Shown here: positions 1 to 11,726 of the stretch, piece by piece
Layout: each line of letters opens with the position of its first letter
Position numbering within the stretch: position 1 is the first letter of the stretch
Assembly: GCF_002931075.1 (NCBI RefSeq)
Contig: NZ_PSTQ01000003.1
Span: 62,001 to 126,000 of the forward strand
Direction of reading: 5' to 3'
DNA length: 64,000 bases
Source: Pseudoclavibacter sp. AY1F1
Lineage (GTDB): Bacteria > Actinomycetota > Actinomycetes > Actinomycetales > Microbacteriaceae
The notes under the pieces: model-generated
What the model was told of the DNA's origin: nothing
Databases searched by the model: none
Seen by the model: the letters and a program-made list of their open reading frames with translations, nothing else
Program-made: the position numbers and the translations under genes

Positions 1-47
1 TAAGGCCCCGTTCGGGTGGATACGATACCAGTTTCAGTATCGAACCG

Positions 48-121
48 TGGGGCTACCAGGACTTGAACCTGGGACCTCTTCGTTATCAGCGAAGCGCTCT
101 AACCGCCTGAGCTATAGCCCC
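48..121 (-). tRNA. tRNA-Ile (anticodon GAU)
   Basis: Read on the minus strand, the segment folds as a full cloverleaf: a 7-bp acceptor stem (GGGGCTA with TAGCCCC), a D arm with GGCGGTTA, an anticodon stem CTTCG/CGAAG around the loop CTGATAA, and a T arm CCAGG-TTCAAGT-CCTGG. The anticodon is GAT, so it is isoleucine tRNA. The discriminator base is A and the CCA tail is not encoded. It lies just downstream of the gyrA-DUF3566 genes, a common position in actinobacteria. Confidence 0.95.
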
Positions 122-175
122 CGAAGCGACTGCCCCAACATACACGAAAAGTGCACCGTAGGGGAAATCGAGCCG

Positions 176-583
176 CTAACTGTTCGTGAAACCGAACACG
201 AGGCCTCCCGTGACCTTCACCGCGAGGTTGTAGAGGAACGCCGCAACCGCGCCGAGGGCGGTGCCCGCGACGAGGTTCAGCAGCGCTACAACAAGCGAGA
301 AGAGCATGAGCTGCGGCAGTGTGACGAAGTCGTCGACTCCGACACCGGCCGAGCCGGAGACATCGTTGAGCAGGCTGTTGACGCTGTTGAGCACACCTGT
401 GTTCTCGATGACCGTCCACATCAGGAACGTCGCAACGATCGTGATGATGCCGAAGCAGATGGACAGCAGGAAGGAGAACTTCACGACAGACCAGAAGTCG
501 ATATGCACCAAACGGAGGCGCACCTGCTTGCTCGCAGTCTTCTTGCTGGACTTCTGGGCCAGCTTGTCAGCAACGCTCGTCAT
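176..583 (-). CDS. DUF3566 family membrane protein
   Basis: 135-residue small membrane protein. A basic N-terminus (many Lys/Ser, residues 1-20) is followed by a hydrophobic segment at about 30-58 and a second at about 90-122, with a short loop containing VDDFVTLPQ between them. This layout, and the position directly after gyrA with 11 bases between the genes, match the actinobacterial DUF3566 family (related to mycobacterial Rv0007 and CwsA-neighbourhood proteins). The family has no established biochemical role; a link to the cell envelope or division is only inference. It is probably co-transcribed with gyrB-gyrA. Confidence 0.85.
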   Translation of the reverse strand: MTSVADKLAQKSSKKTASKQVRLRLVHIDFWSVVKFSFLLSICFGIITIVATFLMWTVIENTGVLNSVNSLLNDVSGSAGVGVDDFVTLPQLMLFSLVVALLNLVAGTALGAVAAFLYNLAVKVTGGLVFGFTNS

Positions 584-594
584 AGATCAGTACC

Positions 595-3237
595 TCAGTC
601 TTCGGTCTCGTCCTGCTCGAACGACGTGACCGAGTCTGCCACAGTCTCACTCGCGGCACTCTCGGCTGGGGTACTCTCCCCGTCGGTCGAGGCCTGGGGC
701 GTCGCTTCGGACCCGGAGTCGGCAGTCTCGTCGCCTTCGGCGTCTTCGTCTTCCTTCTCGAGTTCGCGGTCCGCGTTCTGGGCGATAGCGATCACGTAGT
801 CGCTGTTGTCCAGCCTCGCGAACGTGACGCCCATGGAGTCGCGTCCGGTCACAGAGACCTCGGCGACGTTGGAGCGCACGACCTTGCCGGAGCCGAGGAT
901 GACCAGCACCTCTTCTTCGTCGTGGACGAGCAGCGCGCCAGCGAGGCCGCCACGCTCTTCGTTCAGCTTCGCGACCTTGATGCCGAGGCCGCCGCGCTTC
1001 TGGATGCGGTACTGCGACACCGAGGTGCGCTTCGCGTATCCACCCTCGGTGACGATGAAGACGTACGCGTCATCGCTCGAGGTGACGGCCGCCGTGAGCA
1101 GGTAGTCGCCGTCGCGGAACGACATGCCCTTGACGCCCGACGTTGATCGGCCCATGGGCCGGAGCGCCTCGTCGTTCGCCTCGAAGCGAAGCGACATTCC
1201 GAGGTGGGACACGCAGAACACGTGGTCGGACTCGTCGGCCAGCATGGCGGAGACGAGTTCGTCGCCTTCCCGCAGGTTGACAGCGATGATGCCGGCCTGG
1301 CGGTTCGTGTCGTATTCCGTGAGCGCCGTCTTCTTGACGAGACCCTCGCGGGTTGCGAGCACGAGGTACTGGGCCTGGCGGTAGTCGCTGATGTCGAGGA
1401 TCTGCGCGACCTTCTCGTCCGGCTGAAGCGGCAGGAGGTTCGCGATGTGCTGCCCCTTCGCGTCGCGACCAGCTTCAATGAGCTCGTACGCCTTGGCCCG
1501 GTACACGCGGCCGAGGTTCGTGAAGAACAGGAGCCAGTGGTGGGTCGTCGTGACGAAGAACTGCTCGACCACGTCGTCCGCGCGGAGCTGGGCGCCCTTG
1601 ATGCCCTTGCCACCGCGGTGCTGTGAACGGTAGTTATCGCTGCGCGTGCGCTTGATGTAGCCGCCGCGCGTGACGGTGACGACCATCTCTTCCTCTGGGA
1701 TGAGGTCTTCGTCGGTCATGTCGCCGCCGGAGCCGCGCAGGATCTCGGTGCGGCGGTCGTCGCCGAACTTGTCGACGACTTCCTGCAGCTCTTCGCCGAT
1801 GATGGTGCGCTGGCGCACGGGGTCGGCGAGGATCTCCTTGTACTCGGCGATCATGGCTTCGAGCCGGGCTGCGTCTTCCATGATCTTCTGGCGTTCGAGC
1901 GCCGCGAGGCGACGGAGCTGAAGGTTCAGGATGGCGCTGGCCTGCAGTTCGTCGACGTCGAGCAGCTCCATGAGGCCGGTGCGAGCTTCTTCAACCGTCG
2001 GCGACCGGCGGATGAGCGCGATGACCTCGTCGAGCATGTCGAGGGCCTTGAGGTAGCCGCGGAGGATGTGAACCTCGTCCTCGGCCTTCTTGAGGCGGAA
2101 CTTCGTGCGGCGCACGATGACCTCGACCTGGTGCTGCACCCACGCGGTGATGAAGCCGTCGACCGCGAGCGTGCGGGGCACGCCGTCGACGATCGCGAGC
2201 ATGTTCGCGCCGAAGTTCTCCTGCAGCTGCGTGTGCTTGTAGAGGTTGTTCAGCACGACCTTGGCAACGGCGTCGCGCTTGAGCACGATGACGAGGCGCT
2301 GACCGGTACGACCAGAGGACTCGTCGCGGATGTCGGCGATGCCGGAGAGACGCTGATCCTTGACGAGCTCGGCCACCTTGAGCGCGAGGTTGTCTGGGTT
2401 CACCTGGTACGGCAGCTCGGTGATGACGAGGCACGTGCGGCCGTGGATCTCTTCGATTGCGACGACGGCGCGCATCGTGATGGAGCCGCGACCAGTGCGG
2501 TACGCCTCCTGGATGCCCTTGGTTCCGAGTATCTGGGCACCGGTCGGGAAGTCGGGCCCGTGGATGCGCGACATGAGCGCGTCCATGAGCTCCTCACGGG
2601 TTGCATCCGGGTGCTCGAGGTGCCAGAGTGCACCGGCCGCGACCTCTCGGAGGTTGTGCGGCGGGATGTTCGTGGCCATTCCGACAGCGATGCCGACGGA
2701 GCCGTTGACCAGGAGGTTCGGGAATCGCGCAGGCAGCACGGCGGGCTCGCGCGTGCGGCCGTCGTAGTTGTCCTGGAAGTCGACAGTGTCTTCGTCGATG
2801 TCCCTGACCATCTCGAGCGCGAGCGGCGCCATCTTGGTCTCGGTGTATCGAGGAGCAGCAGCGCCGTCGTTTCCGGCGGAACCGAAGTTCCCCTGGCCGA
2901 GGGCAAGCGGGTAGCGCAGCGACCATGGCTGCACGAGACGGACGAGCGCGTCGTAGATCGCTGAGTCGCCGTGGGGGTGGAACTGCCCCATGACGTCGCC
3001 GACGACGCGGGCGCACTTGGAGAATGCCTTGTCTGGGCGGTAGCCCCCGTCGTACATCGCGTAGATGACACGGCGGTGCACGGGCTTGAGCCCATCCCGA
3101 ACTTCGGGGAGCGCTCGCCCGACGATGACGCTCATCGCGTAGTCGAGGTACGAGCGCTGCATCTCGAGCTGCAGGTCGACTTGCCCGATGCGGTCTTCTC
3201 CGTCGGCGTTGGTGGTTGTGACGCGTTCTTCAGCCAT
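595..3237 (-). CDS. gyrA: DNA gyrase subunit A
   Basis: 880-residue breakage-reunion subunit of DNA gyrase, which cuts and reseals DNA to add negative supercoils. The N-terminal domain carries the catalytic tyrosine in [11 protein letters not shown] (Tyr131). The quinolone-determining region [14 protein letters not shown] has Ser92 and Asp96, the residues associated with a drug-sensitive state. The C-terminal DNA-wrapping beta-pinwheel contains a GyrA box in the form QHRGGKG, with His for the more usual Arg. The last 65 or so residues are a Glu/Asp/Ser-rich tail, longer than in many gyrases. The gene starts 17 bases after gyrB and the two form an operon. Confidence 0.98.
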   Translation of the reverse strand: MAEERVTTTNADGEDRIGQVDLQLEMQRSYLDYAMSVIVGRALPEVRDGLKPVHRRVIYAMYDGGYRPDKAFSKCARVVGDVMGQFHPHGDSAIYDALVRLVQPWSLRYPLALGQGNFGSAGNDGAAAPRYTETKMAPLALEMVRDIDEDTVDFQDNYDGRTREPAVLPARFPNLLVNGSVGIAVGMATNIPPHNLREVAAGALWHLEHPDATREELMDALMSRIHGPDFPTGAQILGTKGIQEAYRTGRGSITMRAVVAIEEIHGRTCLVITELPYQVNPDNLALKVAELVKDQRLSGIADIRDESSGRTGQRLVIVLKRDAVAKVVLNNLYKHTQLQENFGANMLAIVDGVPRTLAVDGFITAWVQHQVEVIVRRTKFRLKKAEDEVHILRGYLKALDMLDEVIALIRRSPTVEEARTGLMELLDVDELQASAILNLQLRRLAALERQKIMEDAARLEAMIAEYKEILADPVRQRTIIGEELQEVVDKFGDDRRTEILRGSGGDMTDEDLIPEEEMVVTVTRGGYIKRTRSDNYRSQHRGGKGIKGAQLRADDVVEQFFVTTTHHWLLFFTNLGRVYRAKAYELIEAGRDAKGQHIANLLPLQPDEKVAQILDISDYRQAQYLVLATREGLVKKTALTEYDTNRQAGIIAVNLREGDELVSAMLADESDHVFCVSHLGMSLRFEANDEALRPMGRSTSGVKGMSFRDGDYLLTAAVTSSDDAYVFIVTEGGYAKRTSVSQYRIQKRGGLGIKVAKLNEERGGLAGALLVHDEEEVLVILGSGKVVRSNVAEVSVTGRDSMGVTFARLDNSDYVIAIAQNADRELEKEDEDAEGDETADSGSEATPQASTDGESTPAESAASETVADSVTSFEQDETED

Positions 3238-3254
3238 AGATGTGCCTGTGTGCC

Positions 3255-5582
<2,328 letters not shown>

Positions 5583-5660
5583 CTACCAAGGAACGCGACA
5601 CGCAGCCCGAAAATGGCGCGTGAAGCGACGAAAACAAGGGCGCGTACCGTATTTGCCTTG

Positions 5661-6149
5661 TCAACCGTAGGTATCGCGTGGGCCACGCCCTGGAACCGAT
5701 CTGGGACCGCGTTTCCAAGAGGGGGCACCCGGGTTCAGAAAGCGGATGCGCTCGACCTTGGCTTCCGAGTACCTCTCCGTGAGGTTGGTGAGCAGCAGCG
5801 ACTGCATCCCGCGCAGCTGTGTCGCCCACGCCGTCGAGTCGCATTGGATCAGCAGCACCCCGTCTTCGATGTGCAGGGGAGTCGAATGCGCCGCGGTCTC
5901 CTTGCCGACGATCTCGGGCCACGCATCCATCAACTCAGCCTGTTTGATGGGGCCGTTCCAGCCGAACTGCCTGGTGAGAGCAGCGAGAGCTGAGCCGGCC
6001 GCGACCGGATCGCGTCCGAAACCGAACGGTTCGGAGAGGTCGGCTCCCGCTGAATCCTTGGCCTTCGCTGCCAGCCGGCGCCGCAACGACGTCGTCTTTC
6101 CGCCGAAGACCTCTTTGAAACGCGCGTAGACCTCAGCACCCTCACTCAT
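5661..6149 (-). CDS. dciA: DciA-like (DUF721) protein
   Basis: 162-residue DUF721 protein. The conserved core runs WPEIVGKETAAHSTP, then a beta strand GVLLIQCDSTAWATQL and a Leu-rich helix. DUF721 proteins of the DciA group are replicative helicase operators that help load DnaB in bacteria lacking DnaC/DnaI; the recF-gyrB location is the standard one in actinobacteria. The start is taken at ATG 6149, which overlaps the recF stop by 8 bases; an upstream extension to 6305 would run entirely through recF and is low-complexity Arg/Ser. No DnaC/DnaI loader is seen near dnaB at 39.4 kb, which is consistent with this role. Confidence 0.85.
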   Translation of the reverse strand: MSEGAEVYARFKEVFGGKTTSLRRRLAAKAKDSAGADLSEPFGFGRDPVAAGSALAALTRQFGWNGPIKQAELMDAWPEIVGKETAAHSTPLHIEDGVLLIQCDSTAWATQLRGMQSLLLTNLTERYSEAKVERIRFLNPGAPSWKRGPRSVPGRGPRDTYG

Positions 6150-7353
6150 CGGCCGCCCCTGTCTGGATCGCCCCTGTCTGGATCGTGCCTGTCTGGATCG
6201 TGCCTGCGCTGATGCGTATGACCTGCGATCGAAGGCCTTCAGGAACGTCCTCAAGCACGGCCGCTGTGATGAGCACCTGCTCGAAGTCGCCGATCGCCTC
6301 AGCAAGACGAGATCTGCGCGATGCGTCGAGCTCAGCGAACACGTCGTCCAGGATCAGCACGGGGTCGCCGGCGCGAGATTCGCTGCGCACAAGCTCCGCA
6401 GCAGCCAGCTTGAGTGCAAGCGCAAACGACCAGGATTCCCCGTGGCTGGCAGTGACGCGAGCGGGGAGGCCGTTCAGCCAGAACACCGCGTCGTCGCGGT
6501 GCGGGCCGACCAGGCTCACGCCGCGCTCGAGCTCTCGTGGTCGCATCGCAGCGAGCTGCGCCGTGAACCGCTCTCTGATCTCCTCGGTCGTGACTTCGCC
6601 GCCATCGACCTCCGCGCCCTCACCATCGGCATCGCCCATGACGGAAGCGGCGTGGCCGAACGCCGATACACGCATGGACAGGGTCGGCCGGTGGTCAGCA
6701 CCGACCAATCGCCGGTACGAGCCCGCGAGGTGCGGCAGCAGACGGTCGCAGAGAAGGAGCCGCTCGGCGATGATCTGCGAGCCGAGCTCCAGCATCCGCT
6801 CATCCCACACATCCAGCGTCGCGACCATCGCTTCCGACGATCTCGGTCCGCGCATCGAGCGAAGCAGGGAGTTCCGCTGCCGAAGGACCCGCTCATAGTC
6901 GGCGATCACTCCACCGAGCTTCGGCGAATGCGTCACGAGCAGGGAGTCGAGGAAACGCCGGCGAGCGCCGGGCTCACCACGCACGAGGGTCAGATCCTCT
7001 GGCGCGAACAGCACACTCGCGAAGTACCGAGCGAGGTCTCGAGATCGAACGTTCTGGCCACCGACACGCGCCTTGTTGGCACCGGAACTCGCGATCTGCA
7101 CGTCGAGGTGCAGCGAGCGGGTCTCATGGGCGAGTTCCATCTTGACGACGGCGAACTCCTGGCCGAAGCGCACAAGCGCCTGGTCGCTCGAGACTCGATG
7201 GGAACCGAGCGTGGCCAAGTAGCCGATCGCCTCGACCAGGTTCGTTTTGCCCTGGCCGTTGGAGCCGACAAACAAGTGAGCTCCTGGCCCGAGCGTGAGG
7301 TCGGCCGACTCGTAGTTCCTGAAGTCGTGCAGTTGCAGACGGGTGACGTGCAC
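6142..7353 (-). CDS. recF: DNA replication and repair protein RecF
   Basis: 403-residue SMC-like ABC ATPase that helps load RecA at gaps. Walker A is GSNGQGKTN (about residues 30-38), the signature region contains ERGVSLVGPHRDD, and Walker B is VLILDDVFAELD followed by the D-loop. It starts at GTG 7353, three bases after the dnaN stop, so dnaN-recF-dciA-gyrB-gyrA are probably one transcription unit. The C-terminal end is odd: a tandem five-residue repeat (IQTGT, IQTGT, IQTGA, IQTGA), encoded by 15-bp repeats at about 6150-6205, added after the conserved fold. Confidence 0.95.
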   Translation of the reverse strand: MHVTRLQLHDFRNYESADLTLGPGAHLFVGSNGQGKTNLVEAIGYLATLGSHRVSSDQALVRFGQEFAVVKMELAHETRSLHLDVQIASSGANKARVGGQNVRSRDLARYFASVLFAPEDLTLVRGEPGARRRFLDSLLVTHSPKLGGVIADYERVLRQRNSLLRSMRGPRSSEAMVATLDVWDERMLELGSQIIAERLLLCDRLLPHLAGSYRRLVGADHRPTLSMRVSAFGHAASVMGDADGEGAEVDGGEVTTEEIRERFTAQLAAMRPRELERGVSLVGPHRDDAVFWLNGLPARVTASHGESWSFALALKLAAAELVRSESRAGDPVLILDDVFAELDASRRSRLAEAIGDFEQVLITAAVLEDVPEGLRSQVIRISAGTIQTGTIQTGAIQTGAADE

Positions 7354-7356
7354 CGG

Positions 7357-8496
7357 TTACCGCATGAGCAGATTCGGCTGCAGCAGGTAGCGGTAGTTCG
7401 TCGACTCACCCTCGTCGCGCGAGGTCTGGCTCGTGAGCAGCACAGGGCCCGGCTTGTTCGGGTTCTCGGAGTTCGTGAACGCGATACGCACGAACGGCGA
7501 GTGGATGGCGCCAACTCCGTCGAGCAAGAACTGCGGCTTGAGCGAGACAACCATGTCGTTGCCGTGCAGCACGGCGTCGAGGTTCTCGCTTGCCTGCGCC
7601 TGCTCGCTGCCGAGCGCCTCGAGGTGAAGCCCCTCGGTTGTGAAGGTGAACCGGAGAGCAGCCTCACGCTCGAGCACAAGCTGCACGCGGCGAACCGCGT
7701 CGACGATGTCGCTCACGGTGAGCACGGCGTAGTGCGGCGTCTCTGCCGGGAAGAGGCGCTCGACGGCAGGGAAGTTTCCCTTGATGAGGAGCGACGTGAC
7801 GGTCTTGTTGCCTGCGGAGAAAGCGATCAGTTCGCGAATGTCGTCCTTGACGAGCGTGATCGTTATCTCGCCGGAGCTGCCGAGCGACTTGCCGACCTCA
7901 GCGAGCGTCTTGGCGGGAACCAGGGCCGTCTCGGTCTCCGTGAGAGAGCTCTGCCACTCGATGGTGCGGACCGCGACGCGGTAGCGGTCGGTCGCGACGA
8001 GGCTCATGGAATCTGCCTGCAGCGAGAGGTTCACACCCGTGATCACTGGCGCGACGTCTTCGCGAGAAGCTGCAACTGCAACCTGCGAGATAGCTTCCGA
8101 GAACACGTCACCGGCGATGGAGCCGCTTGCGCCCTCAACGACGGGAAGGCTCGGGAACTCCTCGATGGGCATCGTCGGCAGGTGGAACGAAGCGCTTCCA
8201 CAGCGAATGACAACCCCAGAGTCGTCGCGGCTGAGCTCCACGGGTGCCTGAGGAAGCCGGTTCGCGATGTCTGCGAGCAGACGTCCCTGGACGAGCACAG
8301 CCCCTGGCTCCTGCACATCAGCGTCGATGCTGGTGCGGCTCGAGACCTCGTAGTCGAATGACGAGAGCGTGACCCCTGCTTCCCCGACCTCGACAACAAC
8401 ACCGCTGAGGATGGGAAGAGTCGGGCGCTGAGGCAGAAGCTTGACGACAAACGACACCGCATCGCTGAAGACGTCACGGTTGACCACAAACTTCAC
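7357..8496 (-). CDS. dnaN: DNA polymerase III beta subunit (sliding clamp)
   Basis: 379-residue ring-forming processivity clamp. The start MKFVVNRDVFSDAVSFV and the three repeated clamp domains are typical, with FSAGNKTVTS-type and LLQPNLLMR-type segments where clamps end in their hydrophobic-pocket region. The length matches the actinobacterial family (about 375-400). It follows dnaA and oriC in the same direction; recF begins three bases after its stop. Confidence 0.97.
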   Translation of the reverse strand: MKFVVNRDVFSDAVSFVVKLLPQRPTLPILSGVVVEVGEAGVTLSSFDYEVSSRTSIDADVQEPGAVLVQGRLLADIANRLPQAPVELSRDDSGVVIRCGSASFHLPTMPIEEFPSLPVVEGASGSIAGDVFSEAISQVAVAASREDVAPVITGVNLSLQADSMSLVATDRYRVAVRTIEWQSSLTETETALVPAKTLAEVGKSLGSSGEITITLVKDDIRELIAFSAGNKTVTSLLIKGNFPAVERLFPAETPHYAVLTVSDIVDAVRRVQLVLEREAALRFTFTTEGLHLEALGSEQAQASENLDAVLHGNDMVVSLKPQFLLDGVGAIHSPFVRIAFTNSENPNKPGPVLLTSQTSRDEGESTNYRYLLQPNLLMR

Positions 8497-8974
8497 TAGG
8501 CGTTCCTCTCGTTGGAATGCCCCAATGGTAGCCGCCTCGATTCGGTGTGTTGTCCCCGATCGTCAGAGCATCCTGTGATGTCCTGAGCGACTCCCTCGCC
8601 GCTTCGCGCCCGTGAACATACCAGCCCATCGAGGCTCGGCCGACCACCGCTCATCGATGTCATCGACTCTCCCAATATCTATAGATTACTTGTCATCATC
8701 GTATTAACAGCTGTGCACACTGTGGATAACTCTGTTCTGACCAGCGTCCGTATGGGAACTACAAAAATGTAAGTTGTGGCGGGGCGGTGGACGCCCTGTG
8801 CACGCTGACGAGCACTGGCGTGCACAACTTTCCGGACTCCACAGCGTCGAGGGCGTTTTCCACAGTCCGTCTCCGCGTGTTGTTCCAGAGTTCCACAAGT
8901 TATCCACAGGGCTTGAGGCCAAGAAAAACCCCGCATCCGACCTCGAGAGCCTGTGATGCGGAGCTGAAGTGGGT
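8497..8974. other. oriC: replication origin oriC (dnaA-dnaN intergenic)
   Basis: 478-bp gene-free stretch between dnaN and dnaA. Exact DnaA boxes TTATCCACA lie at 8900-8908 (plus) and 8721-8729 (minus, as TGTGGATAA). Near matches include TTTTCCACA at 8856-8864. An AT-rich tract at 8673-8708, the lowest-GC stretch here, is a plausible unwinding element. The dnaA-dnaN interval is the standard actinobacterial origin position. The dnaN promoter must also lie here but I cannot place it with confidence. Confidence 0.85.
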
Positions 8975-10441
8975 TCAGGAGCGGCCGTTTCCGTTCTGGC
9001 GGATGCGCGCGGTGAGCTCGGTGACCTGGTTGTAGACGTCCCGGCGCTCGGTCATGAGCTTTGTGATCTTGCGATGCGCGTACATGACCGTGGTGTGGTC
9101 GCGCCCGCCGAACAGCTGCCCGATCTTCGGGAGGGAGAGGTTGGTCATCTCCCTGCAGATGTACATCGCGATCTGTCGGCTCGTCGCTATTGCCTGTGAC
9201 CGTGAGGAGCCGTACAGGTCATCGACGGTCAGTTGGAAGTACGCAGCTGTCCTGTTGATGATGTCGACCGGCGACACGATTCCCGTGTCCTGGTCGGACA
9301 CGAGATCCTTCAGCACCGTCGAGACGAGTGCCAGATCGACCTTCTCACCGTTGAGGTTCGCGTAGGCCGTGACGCGAATGAGCGTGCCCTCCAGCTCGCG
9401 GATGCTCGAGGAGACCCTCGCCGCGATGAACTCGAGCGCGTCATCGGGGATCAGAAGGTTGTCGACCTGCGACTTCTTCCTGAGGATCGCGATTCGCGTT
9501 TCAAGGTCTGGGGACTGCACATCGGTGATGAGCCCCCACTCGAAGCGCGACCGCATTCGGTCTTCGAAGCCGGTCAGCTGCTTCGGGGGGAGGTCGCTGG
9601 TGATCACGACCTGCTTGTTGTGCTCGTGCAGGGTGTTGAACGTGTGGAAGAACGCTTCCTGCGTCGAGTCCTTGCCCTGGAGGAACTGAATGTCATCGAT
9701 CAAGAGGATGTCGTTGTCGCGGTAGCGCGCCTGGAACGACTGCGTCCGGTTGTTCGCGATCGAATTGATGAAGTCGTTCGTGAACTCTTCGCTCGAGACG
9801 TACCTGACCTGGATGCCCGGGTAGATCGACTCTGCATAGTTGCCGATCGCGTGGAGCATGTGGGTCTTGCCGAGTCCGGAGCCGCCGTAGACGAACAACG
9901 GGTTGTAGGAGCGGGCGGGTGCCTCGGCGACAGCAACCGCAGCGGCATGCGCAAATCGGTTCGACCCGCCGATGATGTAGTTGTCGAAGGTGTACCGCGG
10001 GTTGAGTCGCGATTCGGGGTCGGGTTGTGTGCGAGCGCTCTGGTCCGAGGAAGAGTGGAGGCCAACCGAGTCTGCTTCGACCACGGTCACCGAGCTGGTC
10101 GGCGCAGGGGCGGAGCGCGGCGGAGCCACTTCGATGTAGTCGTGCGAGTCGAGAGGCTCGCTCACGGATGCGCGCGGAGCGGCATCCGGATTGACGAGAA
10201 CCGCGAAGGTCTTGATCTCAGGCTCGCCGAGTTCGGCGATCGCAGCGAGCATTGGCACGCGAGCGCGAGTCTCGATCATCGTTCGGGTCATGTCGTTGGG
10301 GACTTCGAGGAGCAGCGCGCCACTCATGACGCCCTTGGCCTCGACCAGTCCAAGGAATCCAAGCAGGGAAGCTGGGACGCGATCATCTTCTCGAAGTGTG
10401 GAGAGCAGCGTCTGCCACGTCTCTGAAACCGGGTCGGTCAC
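8975..10441 (-). CDS. dnaA: chromosomal replication initiator DnaA
   Basis: 488-residue AAA+ initiator that binds DnaA boxes and melts the origin. Domain I (TWQTLLSTLRED) is followed by a Pro/Ser-rich linker, then the ATPase with Walker A GGSGLGKTH, Walker B DILLIDDIQFL and the sensor segments. Domain IV carries the box-binding signature GGRDHTTVMYAHRKI. I chose the GTG at 10441, giving MTDPVSETWQ, because a GGGGGGAG ribosome site stands 8 bases before it; an upstream ATG at 10483 lacks one and adds 14 unconserved residues. DnaA boxes upstream suggest autoregulation. Confidence 0.95.
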   Translation of the reverse strand: MTDPVSETWQTLLSTLREDDRVPASLLGFLGLVEAKGVMSGALLLEVPNDMTRTMIETRARVPMLAAIAELGEPEIKTFAVLVNPDAAPRASVSEPLDSHDYIEVAPPRSAPAPTSSVTVVEADSVGLHSSSDQSARTQPDPESRLNPRYTFDNYIIGGSNRFAHAAAVAVAEAPARSYNPLFVYGGSGLGKTHMLHAIGNYAESIYPGIQVRYVSSEEFTNDFINSIANNRTQSFQARYRDNDILLIDDIQFLQGKDSTQEAFFHTFNTLHEHNKQVVITSDLPPKQLTGFEDRMRSRFEWGLITDVQSPDLETRIAILRKKSQVDNLLIPDDALEFIAARVSSSIRELEGTLIRVTAYANLNGEKVDLALVSTVLKDLVSDQDTGIVSPVDIINRTAAYFQLTVDDLYGSSRSQAIATSRQIAMYICREMTNLSLPKIGQLFGGRDHTTVMYAHRKITKLMTERRDVYNQVTELTARIRQNGNGRS

Positions 10442-10863
10442 CGAAGCACTCCCCCCGTCCCTCTGTACTTCACGAGACCGCATCTCTGCGGACTGGCGAT
10501 TCTTCTTGGCTACGCACCCGCAGCATGGTCAACGCACCGGCCGTGTGGCACTGGTGCGCAAGTCATTGTGATCTACCCGGAGAGATATCCACAACTTCTG
10601 TGGACAAACAGGCGGGTGCCTGTGCATAACTCGCGGGGGTAGGGGGCTAGCCTACGCCGGATCGGGACGCGCGCCAATCGCTTTTGAAGGATTCGGCATG
10701 TCGTGCGCGCGGCCGTCGGTGTCCTGAGCATAATGCTGGCCCTCTGGCGCCAGTTGACTGCCGGCCGCAGGTCACGTAGGTTAAGGCAGTTGTGCCCTTC
10801 GGTAGGGCACTTGTGAAAATCCGTACGGCGTCCGCCGATCGGGTCGTATCTTCCGGAGTTCTC
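10442..10863. promoter_or_regulatory. dnaA-rpmH divergent control region with DnaA boxes
   Basis: 422-bp gene-free stretch between divergent dnaA and rpmH. Three DnaA-box matches crowd 10585-10629: ATATCCACA (10585-10593), the exact actinobacterial form TTGTCCACA on the minus strand (10599-10607), and TTATGCACA on the minus strand (10621-10629). They sit in the dnaA upstream region and fit DnaA autoregulation. The right half holds the rpmH promoter. Confidence 0.7.
10754..10782 (+). promoter_or_regulatory. rpmH promoter (sigma-70 type)
   Basis: A -35 element TTGACT at 10754-10759 and a -10 element TAGGTT at 10777-10782 are separated by 17 bases, close to the housekeeping consensus. The predicted start leaves a leader of about 75 bases before the rpmH ATG at 10864. 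It probably drives rpmH-rnpA-yidD-yidC-jag. Confidence 0.7.
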
Positions 10864-11001
10864 ATGTCGAAGCGTACTTTCCAGCCAAACAACCGCCGCC
10901 GCGCGAAGACCCACGGCTTCCGCCTGCGCATGCGCACCCGTGCGGGTCGCGCCATCCTCTCGGCTCGTCGCCGCAAGGGTCGCACCGAGCTTTCCGCGTA
11001 G
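10864..11001 (+). CDS. rpmH: 50S ribosomal protein bL34
   Basis: 45-residue, strongly basic ribosomal protein: [19 protein letters not shown] and an Arg/Lys-rich tail ending GRTELSA. This is the full bL34 family length and sequence pattern. The ATG at 10864 is an internal start in a longer open frame; the upstream extension is not conserved in bL34. It opens the rpmH-rnpA-yidD-yidC-jag series found beside dnaA in most bacteria. Confidence 0.97.
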   Translation: MSKRTFQPNNRRRAKTHGFRLRMRTRAGRAILSARRRKGRTELSA

Positions 11002-11005
11002 CTTC

Positions 11006-11398
11006 TTGCTTCCCTACGCGAACCGCGTCACGAAGGGCGATGACTATCAGGCCATCGTTCGGCGCGGCGTTCGCGTAGGTGCTCGGGGAATCACGGTCAG
11101 CGTGCGCGAGCGCGAAAACAACGACACACCTACCCGCTTCGGCTTCATTGTCTCGAAGCGGGTAGGTGTGGCCGTTGTGCGCAACCGCATCCGTCGACGC
11201 CTCAAGGCAGTCTCAAGGGAGCTTCTCCCTGAAGTCGGCTCTGGCTTCGACATCGTGTACCGAGTGCATCCGGAAGCGGCCGCGCTCGGGTTCGATGATC
11301 TCCGTGAGCGTGCCAGGTTCGGTTCGATCCGAGGCGTGCGTCGCATCGCTGCCCCCAGTGATGCGGATGCCCGCGACAGATCGAAGTCGGGCGGCTGA
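11006..11398 (+). CDS. rnpA: ribonuclease P protein component
   Basis: 130-residue basic protein partner of RNase P RNA, which matures tRNA 5' ends. The family signature appears as RFGFIVSKRVGVAVVRNRIRRRLK, written here as FIVSKRVG and NRIRRRLK, and the N-terminus LPYANRVTKGDDY matches the usual LPxxNRLxxxxDF. I place the start at TTG 11006, four bases after the rpmH stop, since it gives the family-typical N-terminus; no strong ribosome site is visible and an earlier start inside rpmH is possible. Confidence 0.88.
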   Translation: MLPYANRVTKGDDYQAIVRRGVRVGARGITVSVRERENNDTPTRFGFIVSKRVGVAVVRNRIRRRLKAVSRELLPEVGSGFDIVYRVHPEAAALGFDDLRERARFGSIRGVRRIAAPSDADARDRSKSGG

Positions 11399-11399
11399 G

Positions 11400-11705
11400 A
11401 TGCGTGCCCTGCGCCGACTTGCTCTGCTTCCCCGCAACGTGGTGATAGCAGTCCTGAACGCGTACCGCCTGGTGATCTCACCGCTGTACGGAGACGTCTG
11501 CCGGTATCACCCCAGCTGCTCCGCGTACTCTTTAAGGGCTGTGCAGGTTCATGGCGTCCTCCGGGGCGGCTTCCTCACCGGGCGACGACTCGTTCGTTGC
11601 CACCCTTGGGCTGCTGGAGGCATTGACGACGTGCCTGAGCCTGAACACCGAACCACCACCACTACCGCTCATGGATTCGTTGTCCAGGGCAGTAGCGGAA
11701 CTTAA
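11400..11705 (+). CDS. yidD: membrane protein insertion factor YidD
   Basis: 101-residue protein with the YidD pattern ISPLYGDVCRYHPSCSAY and the Cys/His motif RCHPWAAGGIDDVP. YidD family members are small membrane-associated proteins thought to aid YidC-dependent insertion. The ATG at 11400 lies one base after the rnpA stop. The Thr-rich C-terminal 20 residues are not part of the conserved core. Confidence 0.92.
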   Translation: MRALRRLALLPRNVVIAVLNAYRLVISPLYGDVCRYHPSCSAYSLRAVQVHGVLRGGFLTGRRLVRCHPWAAGGIDDVPEPEHRTTTTTAHGFVVQGSSGT

Positions 11706-11726
11706 GAGAAAGACGTCACCGCACTC

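Noticed and set aside
23-42. Terminator after tRNA-Ile
   Set aside because: Only a 6-bp stem (CGATAC/GTATCG) without a T run; too weak to claim.
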